Assembly: GCA_013407085.1 (NCBI GenBank)
Contig: JACCGJ010001596.1
Span: 88,494 to 152,493 of the forward strand
Reading direction: 5' to 3'
DNA: 64,000 nucleotides
Origin: Atriophallophorus winterbourni
Taxonomy: Eukaryota > Platyhelminthes > Trematoda > Plagiorchiida > Microphallidae
The notes under the pieces were generated by a model. It was not told the origin of the DNA. It was given only the letters and a program-made list of their open reading frames with translations, and did not search any database. Numbering within the stretch: the first letter of the stretch is position 1; each line of letters starts with the position of its first letter. A program made the position numbers and the translations under genes. Below, piece by piece: positions 53,233 through 63,284 of this stretch.

Positions 53233-55112
53233 CAATAAGGCAATCGACCGCTTAGCGAATGAGACGGATCCTGGTGACGACGGAATTCTACCTGAGCTCA
53301 TCAAATGCGGTGGAGCAGCATTATTACAGCCTCTTCAACATTTGTTTCTTCAGTGCTGGCAGGAGGGGGGTGTCCCACAAGAGATGCGAGACACAAAGTT
53401 CATCACGCTATTTAAGAATAAGGGTGACAGAGTCGACTGCAACAATTACAGAGGAATTTCCCTTTTGAATGTTGTAGGCAAATTGTTTGCTAAAGTCTTA
53501 CAGATCCGGCTGCAAGTTTTAGCTGATAGAATTTACTCGGAATCTCAATGTGGCTTCCGAAAGGGAAGATCAACCGTTGACATGATCTTCTCCCTAAGAC
53601 AACTTCAAGAAAAGTGTCGGAAAAGGCGTATGCCAATATCCGCTGTTTTTATTGATTAAACTAAGGCATTCGACTACGTCAGCAGGGAGGGTTTTTTCAA
53701 AATGCTCGATCTGATAGGCTGCCCCCCAAGGCTGCTGAGACTCGTTATTTCGTTCCACTCAGGCATGAAAGGCTCAGTCCATTTTAACGGTTGCATTTCA
53801 GAAGCATTTGAAATTCGCCGAGGCGTCAAACAATGGTGTATTCTTGCTCCCACGCTGTTCGGCATTTTCTTTGCTCTGCTTCTGAAGCACGCTTTTAGGA
53901 CGAGAACAGAAGGCATTAACATACGCACGCGAAGTGATGGCAAGCTTTTCAACCTGAACCGGTTGACAGCACAAACCGTAGTACGTGATGTGATAATCCA
54001 TGACCTGCCGTTTGCCGACGATGCAGCCTTTATTGCTCACTCCCAAGAGAACGTACATTCGCTAATGTACTGTTTTTCGTTGGCATTCAAAGACTTTGGG
54101 CCAACAATCAGCATGAGCAAGACCGAAGTCCTTGGTAAAGGAAGAGTATCGCCTTCCATCTTCACTGATGGAAACTGTCAGCCTTAACCAGTACATCATT
54201 TCACATATCTTGGTTCAACCATTGCGGATAATCTCTCGCTAGACACGGAGATTGATAAGCGGATTGGCATAGCAGCTGTAGTTTTGTCCCGATTAAACTA
54301 TCGTGTTTGGGGTAACCGCAAGCTGACTGTAAATACGAAGATGATGGTGTACAGCGCGTGCGTACGAAATGCTTCACTGTACGGCAGTGGAACCTGGACC
54401 ACCCACGCAAGACACGAACGGAAGCTGAATGCTTTCTATCTACAAAGCATCTGTCGTATCTTGAACATATCGTGGATAGACAGAGTGACTAACGCTGAAG
54501 TGCTTTCCAAAGCTGGTCTACAGAGCATGTTTACCCTATTGCGACAGCGCCGCCTGCGGTGGCTTGGTCATGTTTACAAAATAGAAAATGGTCGTATTCT
54601 GTATTCTATGATGAGTCGCAATTAAGAAGTCGTCCATCAGGCAGACCGCACTTGCGGTACAAAGACGTTTGCAGAAGAGATGTGAAAGCTCTCGGCATTG
54701 ACCCTGCGAGCAGGGAAGAACTTGCTCTTGACCGCTCACTTTGGATGCATTGTGTAAAGCGTCGTCCGCAAGCCGGGGAGGAGCAAATACAGCTCTTGGC
54801 TGCTGAACGCAGATCACGCCGCCAGCGTGCAACTGATGCAATACAACAGACTTCTGCCTATCGTTGCAAGCGCTGCGGGAGTGATTGTTCTCCCGAATCG
54901 TACGGTTTAGTCATTCAAAAAGCTGCACAACATGGAATTCATGCGATTGTGATGTACATCCATGGTCGAGATCGACCGACGGAGGCCAGCAGCATCTAAC
55001 CTTTTTCCCCTGTTATAGCTCATACTCGAGTTTTCTAGTTGATTAAAGCCTTTCAATCAGGCGTTATCTTCTCAATGTTCGTTTGTGTTCTGACCATCTC
55101 CGATTCTCGTTA
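53233..55112 (+). pseudogene. RTE-like LINE J1: RT to C-terminus
   Basis: 5'-truncated. RT: KAIDRLANET, GDDGILPELIKCGG, NNYRGISLLNVVGKLFAKV, ESQCGFRKGRSTVDMIF, VFID-stop-TKAFDYVSREGF (TAA at 53657), GVKQWCILAPTLFGIFFA (Trp where this family has Gly), HDLPFADDAAFIAHSQ (catalytic DD present), FTYLGSTIADNLSLDTEIDKR. C-terminal region: LNISWIDRVTNAEVL, RRLRWLGHVYKIENGR, RYKDVCRRDVKALGID, LLAAERRSRRQRATDA, a CKRCGSD finger, and a stop near 54998. About four frame breaks. The exact LINE clade is uncertain. Confidence 0.8.
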
Positions 55113-55290
55113 CAATGGGTCTGCGCAATTTTCCGTACACCGAAAGATTGCGACGTCTGGGTAAATGTGACTTTACCCAGACACAGCATTATTCTAACCT
55201 ATAGAATTGTGTCTAACGATGGCCACCCATTGAAACACATGCTTGATGTGTGTTATGGGAAAGTGACACGCTGACATACCTTATACCTTT

Positions 55291-55612
55291 GCTGCCAGAG
55301 TTTGTTTTATATGAAACTCTCTGCCCCACATATCATTTGCGCAACATGATTCAAGATTCAAGAATTTATTGTCACAAAAAGCACATAGCTTCACAATTAC
55401 CATATCATAGTAAATATGCCTGAACATGTTCAAGGCTGAACTTGACAAGTATATGTTGACCAAATCCAACCTTGCACGTGAATACACGTGCTGACTTTCC
55501 ATATGGATAAAACATTTGTGTTGTTTTTATGCATTCCCTAGATTTTTAATCTGTGGTTACTGTAAAGTATTTGCTTTATTGACCAATAAAACTTTGAATT
55601 ACTTTGAATTAC
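55291..55612 (+). mobile_element. LINE O tail nested in the LINE B-type copy
   Basis: Matches 24305-24535 (SAPHISFAQ region, then 3' UTR and TTGAATTACTT tail). (T)ACCTTT stands at both borders (55284-55290, 55610-55616), a likely target duplication. Confidence 0.8.
55347..55415 (-). mobile_element. LINE L tail nested in the LINE O tail
   Basis: About 70 bp, the reverse complement of a LINE L 3' end (CATGATATGG-like to CTTGAATCTTGAAT). It splits 'cgcaaca' from 'tgcctgaacatg' of LINE O. Third nesting level. Confidence 0.8.
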
Positions 55613-55880
55613 CTTTACATCCCATGTTCCCTTATTGATTTTCGGCGCCATTTTTTCTTTGGAATTCTCTACCCCAACACGTGGTGGACTCTCCTTGCCT
55701 GGCGGTGTTTAAAGCGAAATTGAACTTACATATGCAAAAGATTATCCTTCATGAGCCTTATATTTGATATTCTATATTCCTTTTATACTATTAAATTTTC
55801 ACATTTTCATTCATACCGTCATCTTGTGGTGTTGTAATGTATTAACTTTTTGACCATAAATCCTTGAATCCTTGAATCAT

Positions 55881-57180
55881 TTGATGCGCCTACATCTCCT
55901 CTTACTGGGTTCGTACTAAGATCATGCCAGACGAGCAATCCCCGTAAGCAGCACGTTCACTCCATGTGAGACGAGACTCGGATTAATTTTGGTCGGCTTT
56001 CTATGTACCTGTAGTAGACTGACCACTACAATATTGTCCCCAAGAATGTTGGAGAAAAGTCACAGGAGATGGAAGATTTAGCGCGGTAGCCAAAACGTGC
56101 ACGAAGGTACAGGGAAGCTATCACGGAACACGAATCAGCGGGAAGTGTCTATCAAGGTCAATTGTTAGGTACAGTAAAACAATGTTGTTACATACCCTAC
56201 CCAGGTGACCACCGACAATCGACCCATGTAGATCAAGTGCCTTGACCGATTTTGGATTGACTTGTTGATGAGACAGTTTACCAAGTTTACTGATCATAAG
56301 CCTCTACTTCACTGAATGAGCATATCTGAAGACTGATACTCTCCATAGGAGACGAAATACCTTGAATTTGTCAGCCAATTCACGACTTACATGCGACACA
56401 TCTCAGTTACCCAAAATTCTGTCGCGGATGCACTCTTTAAAATAGGCATGACAGAGTTGCCATCCTCTCTCGACCTCAGCGAAATCGCGGCAGCATAAGC
56501 TGTCGATGCTGAAATTGCACAGCTCAGAGATTCCTGTTCCCTTGACACCAGAAATCTACATTAACCGACGGCTCGGGCGATATCCTTTGCGACAAATCGC
56601 AAATTGCTCCCAAACCACTATCCCGTCTGAGTTCAGACGGCGAGACTCTATTTAATCCTTCCCATTCTGGCATCGTGCAAGCGTTGAAGTAATACGGGTA
56701 GGTTTATTTGGCCGAAAGTCAATAGGGACGTTCGGCAATGGGATAAATCCTGCGGCGAATGCCAACGAATGAAAATCCACTGGCACGCCAAGAGTTCACT
56801 AGGAACTTTCATCGAAACGACTGAGCTTTTCTTTCACATCCACGTAGATCTAGTCGGAACGTTACCACCCAAACATGCCCGTAAATACAGCCAAACCTGC
56901 ATTGACCGTTTAATCAAGTGGTCCGTGGTCATTCCGCTACACAACTGCTCTTCTGAATCAGTTGCGCACACTTTCTTCGAACGTTGGGTGGCACAGTTTG
57001 CTTCCCCGGGTATTGTTACAACTAACCGAGGTTCCCATTTGGATGACGCCTTCAGTAAATTGCTGGCTACTCTTGGTTGCCAACATCATCGTCCGACAGC
57101 ATCAGCACCACCTCTGTGTTTTCCTGGACCCAAAATATTGATCATAACACTTCTTCCGTTCACGCGTGTTTCGTGATTGC
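55881..57180 (+). mobile_element. Ty3/Gypsy pol fragment (RNase H end + integrase), copy 2
   Basis: RNase H end (KFTDHKPL near 56281, VADALFKIG), then integrase: CGECQRMKIHWHA (56755), FFHIHVDLVGTLP (56830-56868), TCIDRLIKWSVVIPL, FERWVAQFASPGIVTTNRGSHL (NRG where DRG is expected). The integrase frame 56769-57176 is open but truncated. It is CsRn1-like. A solo LTR interrupts it at 56010. Confidence 0.8.
56010..56192 (+). mobile_element. Solo LTR, 183 bp
   Basis: Starts TGTAGTAGAC, ends GTTGTTACA, flanked by TACC on both sides (56006-56009, 56193-56196). Absent from the otherwise matching copy at 52790-52830. It is a recombination product of a 4-bp-duplicating LTR element. Confidence 0.75.
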
Positions 57181-57291
57181 TCTTCTGCACCGTTGTACAA
57201 GGTTTGGCTACCGCGATAAAATATTCACTGCCTTGAGCGTGTTCTCCTGCCTTCGTCTTACGTTATTTTAGTAGACAGTCTACAACACTAT

Positions 57292-57531
57292 CGCCACTCA
57301 TGTGCAATCTACGAAAAACCACTACCCTTGCAGTCGTGAGGTCGCAGGTTCGAGTCCCGGTGGCGAAATTATTTTCTGTATATAATTCGTCATCGGATTT
57401 AAGACACATCATTTGTTTCACATAGCGTTGTCTAACTTCTATGTCCCTTATCTCAATTCCAAAGCGACAGAAGTTCAAACAAACCACTGGCTGATAATTG
57501 TTAATAAAAATAAATAAATAAATAAAATAAA
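57292..57531 (+). mobile_element. tRNA-derived SINE candidate
   Basis: The head of about 74 nt begins CGCCACT and ends GGTGGCG, which can pair as an acceptor stem. It contains a perfect pol III B box GGTTCGAGTCC at 57347-57357. The A box is weak. An unrelated body follows and the element ends in (AAAT)n at 57504-57531. The anticodon arm cannot be folded confidently. Confidence 0.55.
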
Positions 57532-57894
57532 TGCCTACTAACAAACTACAAGTAATAGCGGTTGCAGTGCTGAAGGAAAGTTCCAGCTCTGATGAGCTGG
57601 ATCCATTTTTTGATACGTTTCCTAATGACACTCTCACTAATGACTCTCCCCACAGTTCCTTTTCTCAATCTCTGCAACCTTTCGTGCACCGTTTCGCTGA
57701 ACCATCAGAGGCAACACCCATTTTCAGCCTAGCCAAAATTGATAGTGGAGATAACGTTTACCGCTTTTAAACACGAAAATCTGTAAACTCGTTGTGATTC
57801 GGTCGACAATCAACCTGTGCTACTGATATATTACGATATTTGCAACGGATATGAGAAGATTAATTCGTTGAGATTAAATAATGTTAAAAGACTT
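57532..57894. other. Unassigned, one short ORF
   Basis: A 79-codon ORF at 57531-57770 (acidic, Ser-rich, SSSSDELDPFFDTF) has no recognised family. It may be chance or an exon. Confidence 0.3.
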
Positions 57895-58161
57895 TATGGT
57901 GTTTTCATTATTGTATATTTTATTACAATAACCCTGCATATTTCATTATTGTTTTGTTTTAATGATACATGTAAATATGTACACAATTTGAATATACGAT
58001 TCACGCCGCGCTCGTGTTCTGCTTTGGGACAAGTATATCGTGTATGACTGCCTGGGATTTGTATGCTGTTATTCGTTGCGAACTGTGTTCCGGTTTATTG
58101 CGTTCAATAACCAGAGACGTACTTTGTTAGTGGTGAAATCTCCGTTGGATCAACCGCTACA
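57895..58161 (+). repeat. 5' LTR
   Basis: 267 bp, TATGGTGTTT ... CGCTACA. The start is placed by the ACTT duplication; a TG start at 57897 is also possible. Confidence 0.88.
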
Positions 58162-58163
58162 AA

Positions 58164-58177
58164 TTGGTGAGCCCCGA
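58164..58177 (+). promoter_or_regulatory. Primer binding site
   Basis: TTGGTGAGCCCCGA directly after the 5' LTR. The CsRn1 group is described as tRNA-Trp-primed (TGGTGACCCCGA type), and this differs slightly. Confidence 0.6.
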
Positions 58178-58262
58178 AAATTTTTCTTTTTGAAATTTTC
58201 GTTCTTACCATATACTCCCAGTTATTTTGATTTTGCTATCATATATATTTTTCATTTACTAA

Positions 58263-61200
58263 ATGGATTCTAAATCAGCATTTTGTAATACCCCATCTGA
58301 GGACATTTCTACCGACACTATGTCGCACTTTAGTCTTCCCTGTTTTGGTATGAACGACCCTCGCCTCAGGTTTGCACAGATCGAAGCACTTATCGAGTCT
58401 TACCGCGTAAACACTCAATGATCCCAGTATAATCATGTAGTTGGTATGTTGCCATCGTCAGTCGCAAAGGAGGTTGCTGATTTAATTTACAACCGCCCTG
58501 CTGATAATCCATACGATGCACTTAAACATGCCATTATCTCACGTACTTCATCTACTGACGAGCAAACGCTACGGAAACGTTTGTCCGGTTTAGAAATGGG
58601 TGATAAAACTCCCTCACAACACCTGCGACACATGCTTCAATTACCAGGAGACAAGCATGTTGATGAAATGATCATTCGTGAATTATGGCAGCAGATTCTC
58701 ACAGACGACGTCCGCAAATTCCTAGCCATTATGGACAAGCACACCAGTTTCCAGCACTTGCCACGCATTGGAGACGAATTTCACGATATCTCGCACAGCG
58801 TTACCTTGTCTCACGTCAGACACACCACTGACACGCATAAAAGCATTCCTGTCCAGAATGATTTTGAAGAGTTACAATCGATGTTCAATTCCTTGTCATT
58901 GCAAGTACAGAACATCGCACAATCTCGTAGTAACTCACGAAATCATCATCCTCGTCAGCCCAAGAAACGATCTACTATTCGTTCTAACGGACCGCGAAGC
59001 CAGACATTAGACGCAGCAGCTCTGTCTGGCACTCTTCAAAGCCGACTTTTCTACGTTAACGACCGGGCCACTAAAATGCGATTCCTCATCGAAACTGGTG
59101 CTGAGATTAGCGTTATCCCACCATCCACTAAGGAACGCAAGAGTCCTTCGTCAATGACGTTGCAGGCGGCAAACGGCACGAAAATTTCCAATTTCCGTCA
59201 AAGATCACTTTCTGTCGAATTGGGTCTACGACGCGACTTTCGATGGATTTTCACGCTGGCTGATATCAAAGTACCGATTCTGGGAGCAGATTTCCTCTCA
59301 CATTTTAATCTTTCAGTCAATATAGCTAAACGAAAGCTTATTGATAATTTGACAAAGATTAACTCGTTTGGTAATTCCTGTGATTCCCCTATTCAAACCA
59401 TTCGTGTACTCACCCCTGACATCCCATCTGCGTTCAGTGACTTACTGAAAGAATTTTCGGAAGTTTTCAAACCCTGTACACAAGCTGCGGTCATTAAACA
59501 TAACGTTAAACACCACATTGTGACCCGTGGTCCTCCAGTGTTTAGCAAGCCCCGTCGTTTGGCTCCAAACAAGTTCGATGTAGCGAAACGTGAGTTTGAA
59601 CATATGCTCCAACTGGGAATTATCCGGACATCCAAAGCGCCCTGGGCAAGCCCCCTTCACATGGTGGAGAAAAATAAATCTGATGCTTGGCGACCATGCG
59701 GTGATTACCGTTCCCTTAACAGAGTTACTGTTCCCGATCGTTACCCCATTCCCCATATTCATGACTTTGCACTTTCATTACACGGAAAGACAGTGTTTTC
59801 TAAACTAGATTTGGTGCGTGCTTATCACCAGATACCTGTCGCCGACGAAGATATACCTAAAACAGCTATTACCACACCCTTTGTTCTTTTTGAATTTTTG
59901 AAAATGCCCTTTGGTTTACGCAATGCTGCTCAAACCTTCCAGAGATTCATGGACCAAGTTTTCCAGGGATTATCTTTTGTGCATGTCTACATTGATGACG
60001 TCCTGATCGCCAGTTCTTCTCAACAGGAACATGCAGAGCATCTGCATGCTGTTTTTCAACGACTTTAACAATTCAACGTTGTGGTTAACCCAGATAAATG
60101 CCTTTTTGCTGTCGCTTCCCTCGAAATCTTGGGACATCATGTCGATCAAAACGGAATTCGCCCTGTGCTTGATAAAATTTCGTCCATCAATGATTATCCA
60201 TGTCCCACCTCGCTTCGACAGTTACGTCGATTTCTCGGGTTAGTTAACTATTACAGAAGATTTATTCCAAACTTTGCTAACATCGCTCAGCCGATGACTG
60301 ATTTGTTACCCGGAACGGAACGACAATTCAAAATGACGGCAGATGCTGCTGAATCGTTTCAACAATTGAAATCTGCACTGAAAGAAGCATCTACCTTATC
60401 CTACATGTCCAGGAATCCCAACGCTTCACTTTCACTTGCCATCGATGCATCACAAGCAGCAGTCGGCGCTGTCGTGCAGCAAAGTATTGACGGTGTTATT
60501 AAACCGCTTGCATTCTTTTCTCGTCGTCTACAACCCGCCCAAACCCGCTATAGTACATTTGGTCGCGAATTGTTAGCTATATATTATGCTGTTCGTCATT
60601 TTAGACATTTGCTCGAAGGTCGCGATTTCATTGTTTGGACCGACCACAAACCTCTCACTTTTGCGTTGTCCGCCACAGCTGATAGATATTCACCACGTGA
60701 GATAAGTCACCTTGACTATATTTCTCAATTTACGAGTGACATTCGCTATCTATCTGCTTCGTCGAACACAGTTGCCGATGCATTTTCTCGCATGCAACTC
60801 ACAGCACTCAGTCGATCGAACTTCGATCTCACGCAGCTAGCAGAGGCTCAGCAACATGACAGTGACATGCAGCACTACCAATCTTCGTCATCCCTCCGAG
60901 TCTTCGTCATCCGTATTCCCATTCCCAACTCCAGTTTGATTGTTTTGTGTGATTTTTCCAACGAACATCCCCGCCCTTTAGTACCGAAATTACTTAGGAA
61001 ATTCATTTTTGAACATTTTCATTCCCTTTCCCATCCCGGCATTCGTGCTACTCGTAAGTTGATCACTGATCGATTTGTTCCATTTGTTCCATCGACAGCT
61101 GAAAGCAGCATTGATGTCACATGGTAATACTGAAAACTGGGCAGAGAACATGCCAGTGATCCTTCTTGGTATACGTGCTACCGTCAAAGAAGATCTTGGA

Positions 61201-61776
61201 TGTTCTGCAGCAGAGTTAGTTTACGGCACACCACTCCGTCTCCCAGGTGAATTGATCGCATCCCCTGACGTTGCAGCTGACATTACTATTTCCCACTATG
61301 TCAATCGTTTACGCTCCTTCATGCGTCAATTACGTGCCACCCCCACTCGCCCATACACCCGTAACGTTTACTTACCAAGTGATTTGCATTCATGCTCTTT
61401 TGTTTTTGTTCGAACTGATCATACGCGCAAACCCATGCAAGCCCCATACACCGGTCCCTTCAAAGTCGTTAGCCGCTGTGACAAATACTTCGTCATCGAA
61501 CGAAATGGTTCTCAAGATACTGTTGCAATTGATCGATTGAAAGCAGCTTTTATCGAACCAGTCTGCGACGAAACACCGCCTCCAGACGTTCACACTCCAA
61601 GTGGTACCCCGGATGTTGACCTTTTCCCTTCAACCCCATCCACTTCTCAGTCGACCCAATCAACTCAACCATGTAAACTCTCTCTTCCATCATCTGACTC
61701 ACCCTCTCCAATTCACAAAACTCGATCAGGCCGGAGAGTCAGGTGGCCTGCAAACCTTGCAGACTACGCTGATTAA
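58263..61776 (+). pseudogene. gag-pol of the CsRn1-like element
   Basis: Starts at ATG 58263. One frame runs to 61127 with two stops (TGA 58419, TAA 60066). Gag: [49 protein letters not shown]. The family zinc motif expected after Gag is missing. Protease [15 protein letters not shown] (59080) has Glu where the catalytic Asp should be. [64 protein letters not shown] (59986). RNase H: LAIDASQAAVGAVV, TDHKPLTFAL, ADAFSRMQL. After SHPGIRATRKLITDRF the frame shifts at a deletion and the C-terminus follows at 61090-61776 (VILLGIRATVKEDLG, ELVYGTPLRLPGE, RSGRRVRWPANLADY). The integrase catalytic core is absent. Confidence 0.9.
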
Positions 61777-61818
61777 CTATGTTTTCGTTTCGAGCGTTTC
61801 ACTCTCTTCTAACGCTCT

Positions 61819-61830
61819 AGGGAGGGAGTA
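61819..61830 (+). promoter_or_regulatory. Polypurine tract
   Basis: AGGGAGGGAGTA immediately upstream of the 3' LTR, the expected plus-strand primer. Confidence 0.75.
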
Positions 61831-61831
61831 T

Positions 61832-62098
61832 TATGGTGTTTTCATTATTGTATATTTTATTACAATAACCCCGCATATTTCATTATTGTTTTGTTTTAAT
61901 GATACATGTAAATATGTACACAATTTGAATATACGATTCACGCCGCGCTCGTGTTCTGCTTTGGGACAAGTATATCGTGTGTGACTGCCTGGGATATGTA
62001 TGCTGTTATTCGTTGCGAACTGTGTTCCGGTTTATTGCGTTCAATAACCAGAGACGTACTTTAATAGTGGTGAAATCTCCGTTGGATCAACCGCTACA
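61832..62098 (+). repeat. 3' LTR
   Basis: 267 bp, followed by ACTT. Confidence 0.88.
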
Positions 62099-62260
62099 AC
62101 TTCAGCATTAAAACATTCAAATGCGTTCCCAGAACAAACGATCTGCGGGATCCTTTAATTTGAAGAAAAAAAATAAATGGAAGGTCAGCAAACGTCTTTT
62201 CGTAGACAATGCAACCTGCTTGAACTCAGATTATTTAGAAAAATTTGATTAAAAGTTCGA

Positions 62261-62340
62261 TGACGAGGGTGGGATTCGAACCCACGCCCTTTCGGACCGG
62301 TGCCTTAAACCGGCGCCTTAGACCGCTCGGCCACCTTGCC
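62261..62340 (-). tRNA. tRNA-Leu (anticodon AAG)
   Basis: 80 nt on the minus strand. Acceptor GGCAAGG/CCTCGTC (one G-U, one A-C mismatch), discriminator A, D arm GCCGAGCGGTCTAAGGC, anticodon stem CCGGT/ACCGG with loop TTAAGGC (anticodon at 62304-62306), variable arm TCCGAAAGGGC, T arm GTGGG-TTCGAAT-CCCAC. No intron. A and B boxes are canonical. A TTTT terminator follows at about 62250. Leu identity fits the long variable arm and discriminator A. Confidence 0.92.
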
Positions 62341-62785
62341 TGCCTCAAGTATTCTAAAATATGCTATATACCAAAACAGATTTGACAGTAGTCACCCGTG
62401 CAAATGTGCGTTGAATTCAATATATCCGTCAGGTGATTATAATGTTAATGGCATGAAATAATCGATGCATGCATTCTTCTATTTCAATTCTCTTTCATTA
62501 TGTTTGGTTGTAAACATCTCATATGAAAATGCATTGTCTAATTTTTAATTGTTTGTAAAAACGACCTTCTCAAAAGTCTTATTAGGTTCCCAAGCGGTTC
62601 AACGATTCGACAATTGGCCACAGATACCGCCGCTGTTCCTTTGCTCACTTAACATACCTTAGGAAAATCAAACAAAACGACTATGGGAAATCTTTATTCT
62701 GGAATATTTACATATATACATTTACATATATAGCTGTAAGTAAATAAAGTTATGACAGATTATAACAAAATAATATAGGCGAGTC
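62341..62785. other. AT-rich, nothing recognised
   Basis: 5' flank of the tRNA gene. Contains short TACATATA repeats at 62708-62732 only. Confidence 0.4.
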
Positions 62786-62890
62786 AAGCGCATGCGGATC
62801 CTGATCCTACTATTCCGACCTAATTTGTCCAATCAGCACAAAACCGATGGTGGGGTGTGTGTGTGTGATGGAAATGCAGGCAAATAAGCT
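62786..62890 (+). mobile_element. Decayed copy of the hammerhead-bearing element
   Basis: 'caagcgcatgcggatcctga' matches the unit at 3627, followed by eroded motif positions (GCACAAAACCG for GCACGAAACCG, then GTGGGGTGTG). CTGATGA has become CTAATTT, so no ribozyme is expected. Confidence 0.65.
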
Positions 62891-63284
62891 TTTTGCTTAT
62901 AAATGAGTTCAATTAGACCGCATTCGTTCAATTGCGAAAGAATTTGTACAACACATACAGAATTCAGATTCCACGTGTGTCGAATGACTTATTGCAACGG
63001 GACTATTTTATCGTTACACTTGTGCAGTTGTTTGATTGTTGATCGATAATACTTTATCTATTACACTATGGAGTCAAGTACAAGCACGTAAAATAGTAAC
63101 AATCACTTGAAGAAAAATATTAAACGATAGCTGACGACGGCATATTCCAAGCTCATTGAAACATCTCAACTCGTGTGATCTATCGAACAACACATTCGTT
63201 GTCACTGTTGTATAGTGATGAACGTCTTGATCATCCAAAAAGTTCATAGCCCGTAAGAGTTAGCACTTACACGCTACTGTGCGG
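62891..63284. other. Nothing recognised
   Basis: AT-rich spacer before the last LINE. Confidence 0.4.

Larger units (their letters stand above)
55113..55880 (+). mobile_element. LINE B-type 3' end, split by a LINE O tail
   Basis: LRNFPYTERLRRLGKCDFTQ (55118-55175), HPLKHMLDVCYGKVTR to 55290. It resumes at 55613 with RHFFLWNSLPQHVVDS-like sequence, ends LHEPYI at 55767, then a 3' UTR with GTGGTGTTG...ACCATAAA and TCCTTGAA repeats to 55880. Confidence 0.8.
57895..62098 (+). mobile_element. CsRn1-like Ty3/Gypsy LTR retrotransposon, defective
   Basis: Two 267-bp LTRs with about five differences by eye, a 4-bp ACTT duplication (57891-57894, 62099-62102), a primer site (TTGGTGAGCCCCGA) and a purine tract (AGGGAGGGAGTA). 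It has a single gag-pol frame. It is young by LTR identity but carries two stops and lacks the integrase core, so it is not autonomous. Confidence 0.92.

Noticed and set aside
57590..57615. CTGATGAG near 57594 as another hammerhead core
   Set aside because: No GAAA follows at the right distance and no stem II pairs. Chance match.
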